From Thermodesulfovibrio sp. (GTDB lineage: Bacteria > Nitrospirota > Thermodesulfovibrionia > Thermodesulfovibrionales > JdFR-85): DNA of 35,625 nt. This document shows, one piece after another, positions 1 to 6,818 of this stretch; position 1 is the stretch's first letter, and the number at the start of each line of letters is the position of its first letter. The notes beneath the pieces were generated by a model. It was not told where the DNA came from. It saw only the letters and a list, made by a program, of their open reading frames with translations, and searched no databases. The DNA is taken from positions 2,375-37,999 of the forward strand of contig JALUAR010000215.1 of NCBI GenBank assembly GCA_027050975.1, given 5' to 3'. The position numbers and the translations under genes are program-made.

Positions 1-144
1 AGCCTCGGTCAGTTCCTTTATCTGCTCTTCTCCTCCGGTACCACATAGGGTAGCACACTCAGAGCACCCTATAAGGAAGAAACTCTTGTAGTTTTTGATA
101 TTCTCCATTAACTCCTGAAAGTCCTTCTTCTTCGTGATGATCAT
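1..144 (-). CDS. metV: MetV-like methylenetetrahydrofolate reductase partner, N-terminal part (cut by window edge)
   Basis: This is the first 48 codons of a gene running off the left edge. The protein begins MIITKKKDFQELMENIKNY and has a Cys-rich motif G-C27-S-E-C30-A-T-L-C34 followed by GTGGEE. This start is characteristic of MetV, the small partner of MetF (methylene-THF reductase) in Wood-Ljungdahl organisms; its cysteines are thought to bind a metal or Fe-S centre. The ATG at 144 has a strong ribosome site (GGAGG at 150-154, 5 nt away). It follows folD in the same direction with a 69-nt gap, so it is probably the next gene of the one-carbon operon, and metF would be expected beyond the edge. 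The family call rests on the N-terminus only. Confidence 0.75.
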   Translation of the reverse strand, partial: MIITKKKDFQELMENIKNYKSFFLIGCSECATLCGTGGEEQIKELTEA

Positions 145-213
145 TATTGCCTCCTGTTACACAAAAATATAAGGGGAGCTATACCAAAGCTGTGCTCCTA
201 TATCCAAACGGTT

Positions 214-1116
214 TTATTTGATCGATAATTTAGCTGCTCTTACCGTATTCTTCATAAGCATGGTAATGGTCATGGGTCCCACACCACCTGGAACCGGTGT
301 TATAGCACCGGCTATCTCTTTGGCTGCATCAAAGTCAACATCACCCTTCAGTATGGGGACCATTCTGCCTGTCTTCTCACTCTTTTTCTCACCAACCCTG
401 TTGACACCGACATCAATAACACATGCACCAGGCTTTATCCATTCAGGCTTAACAAGGCCCGGCACTCCGGCAGCCACGATAAGTATGTCCGCACGCTTGC
501 AGTGAGCGGCAAGGTCTTTTGTTCCTGTATGAACCACAGTTACCGTTGCATTTGCACCTCTGCCTTTCTGCATTAACATTATGGCTATAGGCTTTCCGAC
601 AATATTGGATCTGCCTACCACTACCACCTCTGCTCCCGATGTTTCAACGCCGGAGCGGACTATCAGTTCCTGAATACCTGCAGGTGTGCAGGGCAGAAAC
701 CTTGTCTCCTCGCCACCGATGACAAGACGTCCTAAGTTTACCGGATGAAAACAGTCAACATCCTTGTCCGGATCAATTGCATTGATCACCTTCTTCTCAT
801 CAATGTGCTTTGGCAGTGGCAGCTGAACAAGAATACCGTGAATCTTGGGGTCTTTGTTGTACTTGTCTACAAGCTTTAAAAGCTCCTCCTCGGAGATATC
901 CTCGGGCTGGTCATCCTGCACTGAGTAGAAACCAAGCTCATGAGCTGTCTTCTGCTTTGCCGTTACATAACTTACAGAGGCGGGATTCTTACCCACCAGA
1001 ATGGTAACAAGGCCGGGAACAATGCCGTGTTTTTCCTTCATCTCGGCAACTTCCCTCTTAAGTTCTTCTCTGATCTCTGCTGCAATTGCCTTTCCATCGA
1101 TAATCTTTGCTGACAT
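214..1116 (-). CDS. folD: FolD: methylene-THF dehydrogenase / methenyl-THF cyclohydrolase
   Basis: The bifunctional cytosolic enzyme interconverts 5,10-methylene-THF, 5,10-methenyl-THF and 10-formyl-THF. At 300 residues it is full length. It shows the catalytic-site motif YVTAKQKTAHELGF near residue 50, the active-site strand ILVQLPLP, the nucleotide-binding motif GRSNIVGKPIA, and the C-terminal PVPGGVGPMTITMLM signature. I place the start at the ATG at 1116 rather than a TTG one codon upstream, because AAGGAGG then has a 5-nt spacing. It lies between folE and metV, so it probably supplies the methyl branch of the reductive acetyl-CoA pathway as well as general folate needs. Confidence 0.97.
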   Translation of the reverse strand: MSAKIIDGKAIAAEIREELKREVAEMKEKHGIVPGLVTILVGKNPASVSYVTAKQKTAHELGFYSVQDDQPEDISEEELLKLVDKYNKDPKIHGILVQLPLPKHIDEKKVINAIDPDKDVDCFHPVNLGRLVIGGEETRFLPCTPAGIQELIVRSGVETSGAEVVVVGRSNIVGKPIAIMLMQKGRGANATVTVVHTGTKDLAAHCKRADILIVAAGVPGLVKPEWIKPGACVIDVGVNRVGEKKSEKTGRMVPILKGDVDFDAAKEIAGAITPVPGGVGPMTITMLMKNTVRAAKLSIK

Positions 1117-1182
1117 CAAAACCTCCTTATATTTTGGTTATTTGGCGTTTAGGAATTCGGGGTTAGCTTTTTAATTAGGGTT

Positions 1183-1746
1183 CTAATCTCTTTTTTTAAT
1201 AAGTTCCAACATCTCCTCCCTTGTTGACTGCTTTGATCTGAATATTCCCCTTACCGCAGACGTAACGGTTCTTGAGCCGGGCTTTTTTATCCCTCTCATA
1301 CTCAGACATAGATGTTCCGCATCTATAATAACCATGGCTCCCTTGGGTTTTAGCCTCTCCATAATCATATCTGCAAGCTGAGCTGTAAGGCGTTCCTGAA
1401 CCTGGGGCCTTTTGGCAAGTATTTCAAGGGCCTTTGCAAGTTCTCCTATACCGACGATTCTACCCTTTTCAGGTATGTATGCAATATGGGCCCGGCCGAA
1501 GAAGGGAAGCAGATGATGTTCACACACGGAATAAAAAGGGATATCCTTGAGCATCACCATCTCGTCATGGCTTTCGCCCTCTATGGGTTTCAGAAGGTCC
1601 TCAGGTTGTGACTCAAGACCTGCGAATATCTCTTCAAACATTGCAGCCACACGCTGAGGGGTTCTTCTGAGCCCGGGTCTGTCCGGATCCTCCCCTATGC
1701 CTTCAAGAAGCAGCCTCACGCCCTTTTCTATCTTTTTGATATCCAT
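1183..1746 (-). CDS. folE: GTP cyclohydrolase I
   Basis: FolE converts GTP to 7,8-dihydroneopterin triphosphate, the first step of folate (tetrahydropterin) synthesis. The 187-residue length is normal. The zinc ligands are visible as C75-E-H-H78 (SVCEHHLLPFFG) and C147 (EHLCLSMRG). The substrate-binding region includes GIGELAKALEILAKRPQVQE, and the C-terminal SRTVTSAVRGIF is typical. The start has GGAAGG 5 nt upstream. It lies 12 nt after the cyclo-ligase gene, so the two are very likely co-transcribed in the one-carbon operon. Confidence 0.97.
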   Translation of the reverse strand: MDIKKIEKGVRLLLEGIGEDPDRPGLRRTPQRVAAMFEEIFAGLESQPEDLLKPIEGESHDEMVMLKDIPFYSVCEHHLLPFFGRAHIAYIPEKGRIVGIGELAKALEILAKRPQVQERLTAQLADMIMERLKPKGAMVIIDAEHLCLSMRGIKKPGSRTVTSAVRGIFRSKQSTREEMLELIKKRD

Positions 1747-1758
1747 AAAAACCTTCCC

Positions 1759-2352
1759 CTATATTTTTTCTGTTATCTTTATAACCCGTCTGTCTGTCAC
1801 AATCATATCGACCTTTATATCATGCTCTGCTGTTGGCACCTCCTCAACTATCTGCTCTTCGTAGGCAACGGCAATTAGAGGGGGTCTATTGATTATACCA
1901 CCAATAAGACGGTCATAGTATCCTCCTCCGTAACCGAGACGGCCTCCTCTGTCATCAAAGGCCACTCCCGGCAGCATGATCAGGTCCAGATCTTCCGCAT
2001 TAACCTCTCTGTCAGCAACAGGTTTTGGCTCAGATATTCCCATATACCCCTTTTCCAGATCCGAAATATTATTAATCAGGTACAGTCGAAGCACCTTAGT
2101 TTCCCTATCCACCCTTGGCAGCACAACCCGTTTGCCATCACCCAAGGCAGTGGTAATGATCTCAAAAGTATCCACTTCCGTCCTGAATGAGGCAAAAAGC
2201 ATTACCGTATCAGCTGTCCTGTACTCATCAAGGCCAAGAAATCTCTCTCTTATCAACCTGTTTTTAACCTCTCTTACCTCGGGAGGGATGAGGTCCCTTT
2301 TTTTAAGAATCTCCGATCTCAATTCCTTTTTGGTCATTAATAATTCCATCAT
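1759..2352 (-). CDS. 5-formyltetrahydrofolate cyclo-ligase
   Basis: This 197-residue protein of the MTHFS/YgfA family makes 5,10-methenyl-THF from 5-formyl-THF with ATP, returning a stored folate form to the active one-carbon pool. Family signs are the N-terminal KKELRSEILKKRDLI helix, the strand TVMLFASFRTEVDT, and the conserved LGYGGGYYDRLI motif followed by VAYEEQIVEEVPTAEHDIKVD. The start is uncertain: ATGs lie at 2352, 2349 and 2337. The last (MTKKELR) has GATGGAA about 6 nt upstream and may be the true start. It lies between the CooC-like gene (21-nt gap) and folE. Confidence 0.94.
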   Translation of the reverse strand: MMELLMTKKELRSEILKKRDLIPPEVREVKNRLIRERFLGLDEYRTADTVMLFASFRTEVDTFEIITTALGDGKRVVLPRVDRETKVLRLYLINNISDLEKGYMGISEPKPVADREVNAEDLDLIMLPGVAFDDRGGRLGYGGGYYDRLIGGIINRPPLIAVAYEEQIVEEVPTAEHDIKVDMIVTDRRVIKITEKI

Positions 2353-2373
2353 TGCTTAACAGAGTTCATGTTT

Positions 2374-3144
2374 TTAGTCACCGTCCAGTCTGTTTTTTAT
2401 TTCCCTTACTTCCTCAACCGTATCTGGACTGTTTTTGTAAGGAGGAATTCCCGAAATATCCGCCTCCATAATTTCGGGCCTGAAGGTGATATGCCCTAAG
2501 AGCGTCATGTCACCTATTGCTGTCTTTATGAAATCTATATCCTCAGAGCCTCGCACCTTATTAGCCACCACATACACCTTTTTTATTCCCAGGCCTGATG
2601 CCATCTCCTTCACATGATGGGCGGTCTGAATCGATCTCTGTCCGGGCTCAACAACCACCACAAAGGCATCCACACCTTCGGCAGTACCCCTGGTAAGATG
2701 TTCTATCCCCGCCTCCATATCCACTATAACCACCTCGTCCCTCTCTACAACGAGATGTCTGAGAAGGCGTCTGAGAAAAACATTCTCCGGACAGTAACAT
2801 CCTGAGGCAGCCTCTTTGGATTTTCCCATAACAAGGAGGGTTATACCATTGACCTTCTTGCCGAACTCCTCGGGGATATCATCCACACGAGGGTTAAGCC
2901 TGAATATCCCTCCCATACTGCCCGGTCTTGCACCTGTGCGTTCCGCAATCACGTCCGTAAGTTCGGCAATTGGTCTTATCTCTTCGATCTCTTGCTGTGA
3001 CAGGCCGAGTGCCTGGGCAAGGTTAGCATCAGGATCGGCATCTACAGCCACCACCCGCCTGCCCTCACTGGCATAAAGATAGCTCAGAATAGCAGAAAGG
3101 GTGGTCTTCCCTACACCGCCTTTTCCGGTTATTGCTATTTTCAT
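2374..3144 (-). CDS. CooC/AcsF-type ATPase for CO dehydrogenase / acetyl-CoA synthase maturation
   Basis: This P-loop ATPase of the MinD/ParA superfamily has 256 residues. Residues 7-15 form a deviant Walker A motif, GKGGVGKTT; DADPDANLAQALG follows, and IVDMEAGIEHLTRGT forms the Walker B region. C116-Y-C118 is the CXC motif that in characterised CooC proteins binds metal at the dimer interface. Such proteins insert Ni into CO dehydrogenase or acetyl-CoA synthase. I start it at the ATG at 3144 (MKIAIT, the family's usual start), not the upstream ATG at 3159, because a promoter -10 box overlaps that codon. It is the first gene of the one-carbon operon. CooC versus AcsF cannot be separated here, since no codh/acs genes are in the window. 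Confidence 0.88.
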   Translation of the reverse strand: MKIAITGKGGVGKTTLSAILSYLYASEGRRVVAVDADPDANLAQALGLSQQEIEEIRPIAELTDVIAERTGARPGSMGGIFRLNPRVDDIPEEFGKKVNGITLLVMGKSKEAASGCYCPENVFLRRLLRHLVVERDEVVIVDMEAGIEHLTRGTAEGVDAFVVVVEPGQRSIQTAHHVKEMASGLGIKKVYVVANKVRGSEDIDFIKTAIGDMTLLGHITFRPEIMEADISGIPPYKNSPDTVEEVREIKNRLDGD

Positions 3145-3149
3145 AAAAA

Positions 3150-3179
3150 ATTCTAACATTTACTTTAAAAAACTGTCAA
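3150..3179 (-). promoter_or_regulatory. Sigma-70-type promoter of the one-carbon operon
   Basis: On the minus strand TTGACA (3179-3174) is followed by an 18-nt spacer and TAGAAT (3155-3150). The -10 is preceded by TG-T, an extended -10 element. Transcription would be expected to begin near 3143-3144, which is the ATG of the CooC-like gene. Confidence 0.6.
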
Positions 3180-3250
3180 AAAAGGGCTACTATAGTATTT
3201 ATTTATAAACAAACAAATTAAAAAAAACTAAACTTTATATTTACAAGATA

Positions 3251-4060
3251 ATGAGGGTAATAGATTTTCACACCCATATCTTTCCTGACAAGATAGCTGA
3301 AGAGGCACTAAAAAGGCTTTCCGAACACTCCGGCCCGTACAGCCCCAAAACCAACGGTACCCTTTCGGGGCTTCTCTCCTCCATGGACCATGCAGGTGTG
3401 GAATTAAGCGTTGTGGCAAACATAGCCACAAAACCCACACAGGTGGAACCTATTCTAACGTTTTCTCAACAGATTCTTTCGGAGAGGATATACCCCCTGG
3501 TCTCTTTTCATCCTGACAACAGCCTGGCTGAGGTGGAAGAGCTTCTTAGAAAGGCATCCTCTGCGGGTTTAAAGGGTATAAAGCTGCATCCCATGTATCA
3601 GGACTTTTTTATTGATGAAGAGAAAATGTTCCCATATTATGAGTTGGTTTCAAAACATGGGTTCTTTCTTTTTTTCCACACAGGCTTTGACATCGCCTTT
3701 CCGGGTAACACCCAGGCTGAGGTGGAGAGGATAGCAAGACTGGCCGAACAGTTTCCCTCCCTTACCATTGTCGCTACCCATACAGGAGGGTGGAAACAGT
3801 GGGACAGAATCGGCGTACTCACCGGATATGAAAACATTTATACAGAGATCTCCATGACAATTACAGAGGTCAGTGAGGAGGAGTTTGTTGATCTCCTGCA
3901 TCGGTTTGACAGCCAGAGGATATTTTTCGGCACTGACAGTCCCTGGACAGACCAGAAGGAGATGATTGACAGGCTCCTGAGACTTCCTTTATCCCGGGAA
4001 TTGACAGAGAGGCTTCTTTACGACAATGCCAGGAGATTCCTTGACAGATACAGGGTCTAA
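3251..4060 (+). CDS. Amidohydrolase-family metal-dependent hydrolase
   Basis: This 269-residue TIM-barrel protein belongs to the amidohydrolase-2 (PF04909-like) family. Metal-binding motifs are in the usual order: H7-T-H9 on the first strand (IDFHTHIF), GIKLHPMYQ, FFHTGFD, ATHTGG and a late aspartate in FFGTDSPW. The substrate cannot be read from sequence; relatives include decarboxylases and hydrolases of small carboxylates. There is no clear ribosome site before the ATG; the upstream 3180-3250 is very AT-rich. It is divergent from the CooC-like operon and converges with the CoA-ligase gene, sharing 4 nt at the stops, with no terminator hairpin between them. Confidence 0.85.
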   Translation: MRVIDFHTHIFPDKIAEEALKRLSEHSGPYSPKTNGTLSGLLSSMDHAGVELSVVANIATKPTQVEPILTFSQQILSERIYPLVSFHPDNSLAEVEELLRKASSAGLKGIKLHPMYQDFFIDEEKMFPYYELVSKHGFFLFFHTGFDIAFPGNTQAEVERIARLAEQFPSLTIVATHTGGWKQWDRIGVLTGYENIYTEISMTITEVSEEEFVDLLHRFDSQRIFFGTDSPWTDQKEMIDRLLRLPLSRELTERLLYDNARRFLDRYRV

Positions 4061-5361
4061 TCCGTCAGGTTTCTCCTGTCAATCACCCGCTTTGCCTTTC
4101 CTTCAAATCTCTCCAATGTCTTTTTCTCTACAAGCTTTACCTCTACGGATATCCCGAGTTCAGATGCAAGTCGCCTCTTTATGAGCTCGATCAGTTCATG
4201 CTGTTTCTTCATCTCGTCAAAGAAGATCTGCTCTGATACCTCAACAAGTACTGTAAGTTCATCAAGATGGCCTTTTCTGTCAACTATTATCTGGTAGTGA
4301 GGTTCTGTGCCTTCTATCTCGAAAAGGACTGACTCAATCTGCGAGGGAAAGACGTTCACGCCCTTTACTATGAGCATATCATCCGTCCGACCAAGCACCT
4401 TGGACATCCTGTAGAACTTTCTTCCGCAGGGACACGGCTCTGTTATAAGACGTGTAAGATCCCTCGTCCTGTATCTGATCATTGGAAAAGCCTCTTTCGT
4501 AAGGGTAGTGATAACTAACTCACCCACCTCTCCCGGCTTAACTGGCTCAAGGGTATCAGGATTTATAATCTCTACCAGAAAATGGTCCTCATTGATATGA
4601 AGCCCGTTTCTTTCAAGACACTCTCCTGCCACACCGGGTCCCATCACCTCACTCAGGCCATAGTTGTCAGTAGCGGTGATTTTCAGCTTCTCCTCTATCT
4701 CCTTCCTCATCCTCTCCGACCATGGTTCTGCACCGAAAAGGCCGTATTTCAGGGAAAGACCATTAACATTTATCCCCATCTCGTACATGGTGTCTGCCAG
4801 AAGCAGTGCATAGCTGGGTGTACAGATAAGGGCCGTGGTCTTGAAGTCTTGCATTATCTTTATCTGCCTTCTGGTGTTGCCGCTTGAAATGGGAATAACA
4901 GAGGCACCTATACGTTCTGCTCCGTAATGAAGGCCAAAACCTCCTGTAAAGAGTCCGTATCCGAAGGCGATCTGCACCACATCATCCTTTGTAACGCCTC
5001 CGGCTGTAAGCACCCTTGCCGTCAGATTCGACCAGGTCTTTATATCATTTTTCGTGTATCCTACAACTGTAGGAATACCAGTTGTACCGGAGGAGGCATG
5101 TATTCTAACCACCTCCCTCAGAGGCACTGCGAAAAGTCCATAGGGATAGTTGTCTCTCAGGTCCTGTTTTGTGGTAAAAGGAAGCCTCTTTAGATCGTCA
5201 AGGGACTTGATCTGGTCAGGATCAATGCCGAGTTCGTCAAATTTTTTACGATAAAAAGGCACATTCAGATAGGCTCTGTTTATTGTAGCCTCAAGCCGTT
5301 CAAGCTGCAGCTGTTCCAGCTCATCTCTGTCCATGCACTCCTTATCTGGCTCCCAATACAT
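4057..5361 (-). CDS. Phenylacetate-CoA ligase family (PaaK-like) adenylate-forming enzyme
   Basis: This 434-residue enzyme activates an aromatic (or similar) acid to its CoA thioester with ATP, via an acyl-adenylate. The AMP-binding loop is ASSGTTGIPTVVGYTK near residues 89-104. Other family motifs are FGYGLFTGG, YGLSEVMGPGVAGEC, YRTRDLT, a Cys pair (CPCGRK) and GRTDDMLIVKGVNVFPSQIE at the start of the C-terminal lid. I chose the ATG at 5361 because GGGAGG is 6 nt upstream; the ATG at 5367 abuts that ribosome site. Anaerobes often carry several such ligases, including for indoleacetate or phenylacetate. The actual acid is not determinable. It has its own strong promoter. Confidence 0.93.
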   Translation of the reverse strand: MYWEPDKECMDRDELEQLQLERLEATINRAYLNVPFYRKKFDELGIDPDQIKSLDDLKRLPFTTKQDLRDNYPYGLFAVPLREVVRIHASSGTTGIPTVVGYTKNDIKTWSNLTARVLTAGGVTKDDVVQIAFGYGLFTGGFGLHYGAERIGASVIPISSGNTRRQIKIMQDFKTTALICTPSYALLLADTMYEMGINVNGLSLKYGLFGAEPWSERMRKEIEEKLKITATDNYGLSEVMGPGVAGECLERNGLHINEDHFLVEIINPDTLEPVKPGEVGELVITTLTKEAFPMIRYRTRDLTRLITEPCPCGRKFYRMSKVLGRTDDMLIVKGVNVFPSQIESVLFEIEGTEPHYQIIVDRKGHLDELTVLVEVSEQIFFDEMKKQHELIELIKRRLASELGISVEVKLVEKKTLERFEGKAKRVIDRRNLTD

Positions 5362-5394
5362 TGTCATCCTCCCTTAGATGTTCATAATTACTTC

Positions 5395-5423
5395 ATTCTA
5401 TGGTTACGGAAAACTTTTGTCAA
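5395..5423 (-). promoter_or_regulatory. Sigma-70-type promoter of the PaaK-like gene
   Basis: On the minus strand TTGACA (5423-5418), a 17-nt spacer and TAGAAT (5400-5395) form a near-consensus promoter. It gives a leader of roughly 25 nt before the ligase start. Its -35 is only 3 nt from the -35 of the flagellin promoter on the other strand. Confidence 0.75.
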
Positions 5424-5426
5424 GAT

Positions 5427-5453
5427 TAAAGTTTTTCTTCAAATGTCCGATAT
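5427..5453 (+). promoter_or_regulatory. Sigma-28 (FliA) promoter of the flagellin operon
   Basis: TAAAGTTT (5427-5434), an 11-nt spacer and TCCGATAT (5446-5453) match the FliA consensus TAAAGTTT-N11-GCCGATAA at the whole -35 box and six of eight -10 positions. The same two boxes with the same spacer length recur at 33220-33246. Confidence 0.9.
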
Positions 5454-5528
5454 AGATATCAGACAGACAAGAAGGTCCGGAAAGGAGGTGGTTAGCGGGA
5501 AGAATCTGGACCAGAAGCCAAAGCTAAA

Positions 5529-5547
5529 TGGTAGCCGGATGCTACCA
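5529..5547 (+). promoter_or_regulatory. Hairpin with GGA loop in flagellin mRNA leader
   Basis: TGGTAGC (5529-5535) pairs perfectly with GCTACCA (5541-5547) around the loop CGGAT. It sits in a leader of about 115 nt, 16 nt upstream of the flagellin ribosome site (AAGGAGG). A GGA in a short hairpin loop near the ribosome site is the arrangement bound by CsrA in flagellin leaders of other bacteria, so this may be a CsrA site. Other GGA triplets occur in the leader. CsrA and FliW are not encoded in the window. Confidence 0.4.
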
Positions 5548-5574
5548 GAGAAAACTTTTACAAGGAGGTAAAAG

Positions 5575-6417
5575 ATGGCATTAGTTATTAACACCAATAT
5601 CATGTCTTTAAATGCTCAGAGAAACCTGGCGAAGAGTAACGCCAGTCTGAGCAAATCAGTCCAGAGACTCTCCTCAGGTCTTAGAATTAACTCAGCAGCA
5701 GATGATGCTGCAGGGCTTGCCATATCAGAGAAGGTCAGTGCCCAGGTGAGAAGCATCCAGGTTGCGATCCGTAATGCTCAGGATGGTATCAGTCTTGCTC
5801 AGGTAGCAGAAGGCGGACTTACAGAGATCGGAAACATCCTTACCAGGATGAGAGAGCTGGCTGAGGAAGCTGCAAACGGAACTCTTGGCTCTTCAGAAAG
5901 GTCAGCTCTGGATAACGAGTATCAGCAGCTTAAGTCCGAGATTGACAGAATAGCCAGTGTAACAGAGTTCAACGGCATCAAACTCCTCGACGGTTCTCAG
6001 TCTACAACTGGTGTCACACTGCAGGTCGGCTTCAAAAATACCACCAACGACAGAATTACCTTTTTCTCGGGTATTGACGCAACAAACACCACAAAACTCG
6101 GAATTACGGGCACCTTCGGTACCATCTCATCTGCGGCAAATGCCCAGTCAGCACTCACTCAGATTGACTCTGCTATCTCCACAGTTGCAGAACGCAGAGG
6201 CACCCTTGGTGCTATTCAGAACAGGCTGGAATCCACCATTAACAACCTTAGAATCGCATCAGAGAACCTCTCCGCTGCAAACTCACGAATCAGAGATGCG
6301 GACTTCGCGTATGAAACAGCTATCTTTACCAGGAACCAGATACTGGTACAGGCAGGCACTGCAATTCTTGCACAGGCGAATGTGCTGCCACAGTATGCAC
6401 TTCAGCTCCTGGGATAA
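5575..6417 (+). CDS. fliC: Flagellin (FliC)
   Basis: This 280-residue flagellin has the conserved N-terminal region MALVINTNIMSLNAQRNL, the motif LSSGLRINSAADDAAGLAIS, and the C-terminal coiled region SRIRDADFAYETA ending in LPQYALQLLG. The length indicates D0/D1 domains plus a short central segment (about residues 140-200) rich in Ser and Thr, where O-glycans usually attach in glycosylated flagellins. The ATG has AAGGAGG 6 nt upstream. It is the first gene after a sigma-28 promoter, and is followed by flaG, fliD, fliS and a fliT-like gene, then by the glycan island. It is the only flagellin gene in the window. Confidence 0.98.
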   Translation: MALVINTNIMSLNAQRNLAKSNASLSKSVQRLSSGLRINSAADDAAGLAISEKVSAQVRSIQVAIRNAQDGISLAQVAEGGLTEIGNILTRMRELAEEAANGTLGSSERSALDNEYQQLKSEIDRIASVTEFNGIKLLDGSQSTTGVTLQVGFKNTTNDRITFFSGIDATNTTKLGITGTFGTISSAANAQSALTQIDSAISTVAERRGTLGAIQNRLESTINNLRIASENLSAANSRIRDADFAYETAIFTRNQILVQAGTAILAQANVLPQYALQLLG

Positions 6418-6425
6418 TTTCGGTT

Positions 6426-6454
6426 CGGAAGGAGGGGCTACGCCTCTCCTTCCG
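6426..6454 (+). terminator. Strong hairpin after flagellin stop, no U-tract
   Basis: A 13-bp stem (CGGAAGGAGGGGC pairing with GCCTCTCCTTCCG, one G-U pair) closes a 3-nt loop 8 nt after the flagellin stop. No run of T follows, so it is not a standard intrinsic terminator. It more likely causes partial termination or protects the 3' end of an abundant fliC mRNA, letting less message through to flaG-fliD-fliS. Confidence 0.6.
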
Positions 6455-6473
6455 GCCAGAATGAGGGCAAGCC

Positions 6474-6818
6474 ATGATTGATGGCATAAAGAACATAAGC
6501 ATTCAGACAACGCAGAGCACAGCAGAATCTGCAACAAAGAAGAGTGCGCCAAAAAAGGATGGCACCCCCCGGAGCAGGAACCTCCTTGCCACAAAGACCG
6601 AAGAAAAAAAGAAAACAGAAAATAACGAGGTCGTTATAGATAAGTATTTAAACAGAACAATACAGTTAGAGATAGATAAAGAGCTTAAAACAGTGGTTGC
6701 AAAGATTATTGATAAAGAGACGGGAGCGGTGGTTAGACAGATTCCTCCCGAAGAGATGATGAAGATTGCCAGGTTTATCAAGAAAAAAGTGGGCTTAATA
6801 TTAGACAGGGAGGCATAA
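6474..6818 (+). CDS. flaG: FlaG family flagellar protein
   Basis: This 114-residue protein has a polar, Lys- and Thr-rich N-terminal half and a C-terminal domain with the FlaG signature: LEIDKELKTVVAKIIDKETG followed by VVRQIPPEEMMK. FlaG proteins influence filament length, but the mechanism is not settled. The ATG has GAGGG about 8 nt upstream. The stop codon directly abuts the fliD ATG, which argues for translational coupling. It lies between fliC and fliD, the usual place for this family. Confidence 0.92.
   Translation: MIDGIKNISIQTTQSTAESATKKSAPKKDGTPRSRNLLATKTEEKKKTENNEVVIDKYLNRTIQLEIDKELKTVVAKIIDKETGAVVRQIPPEEMMKIARFIKKKVGLILDREA

Noticed and set aside
145..213. Possible terminator between folD and metV (GGAGC / GCTCC)
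   Set aside because: Five pairs with a long loop and no T-run; metV has its own ribosome site in the same operon.
6011..6481. 156-codon frame on the plus strand overlapping flagellin
   Set aside because: It is out of frame with a full, well-conserved flagellin gene and has no recognisable protein features.
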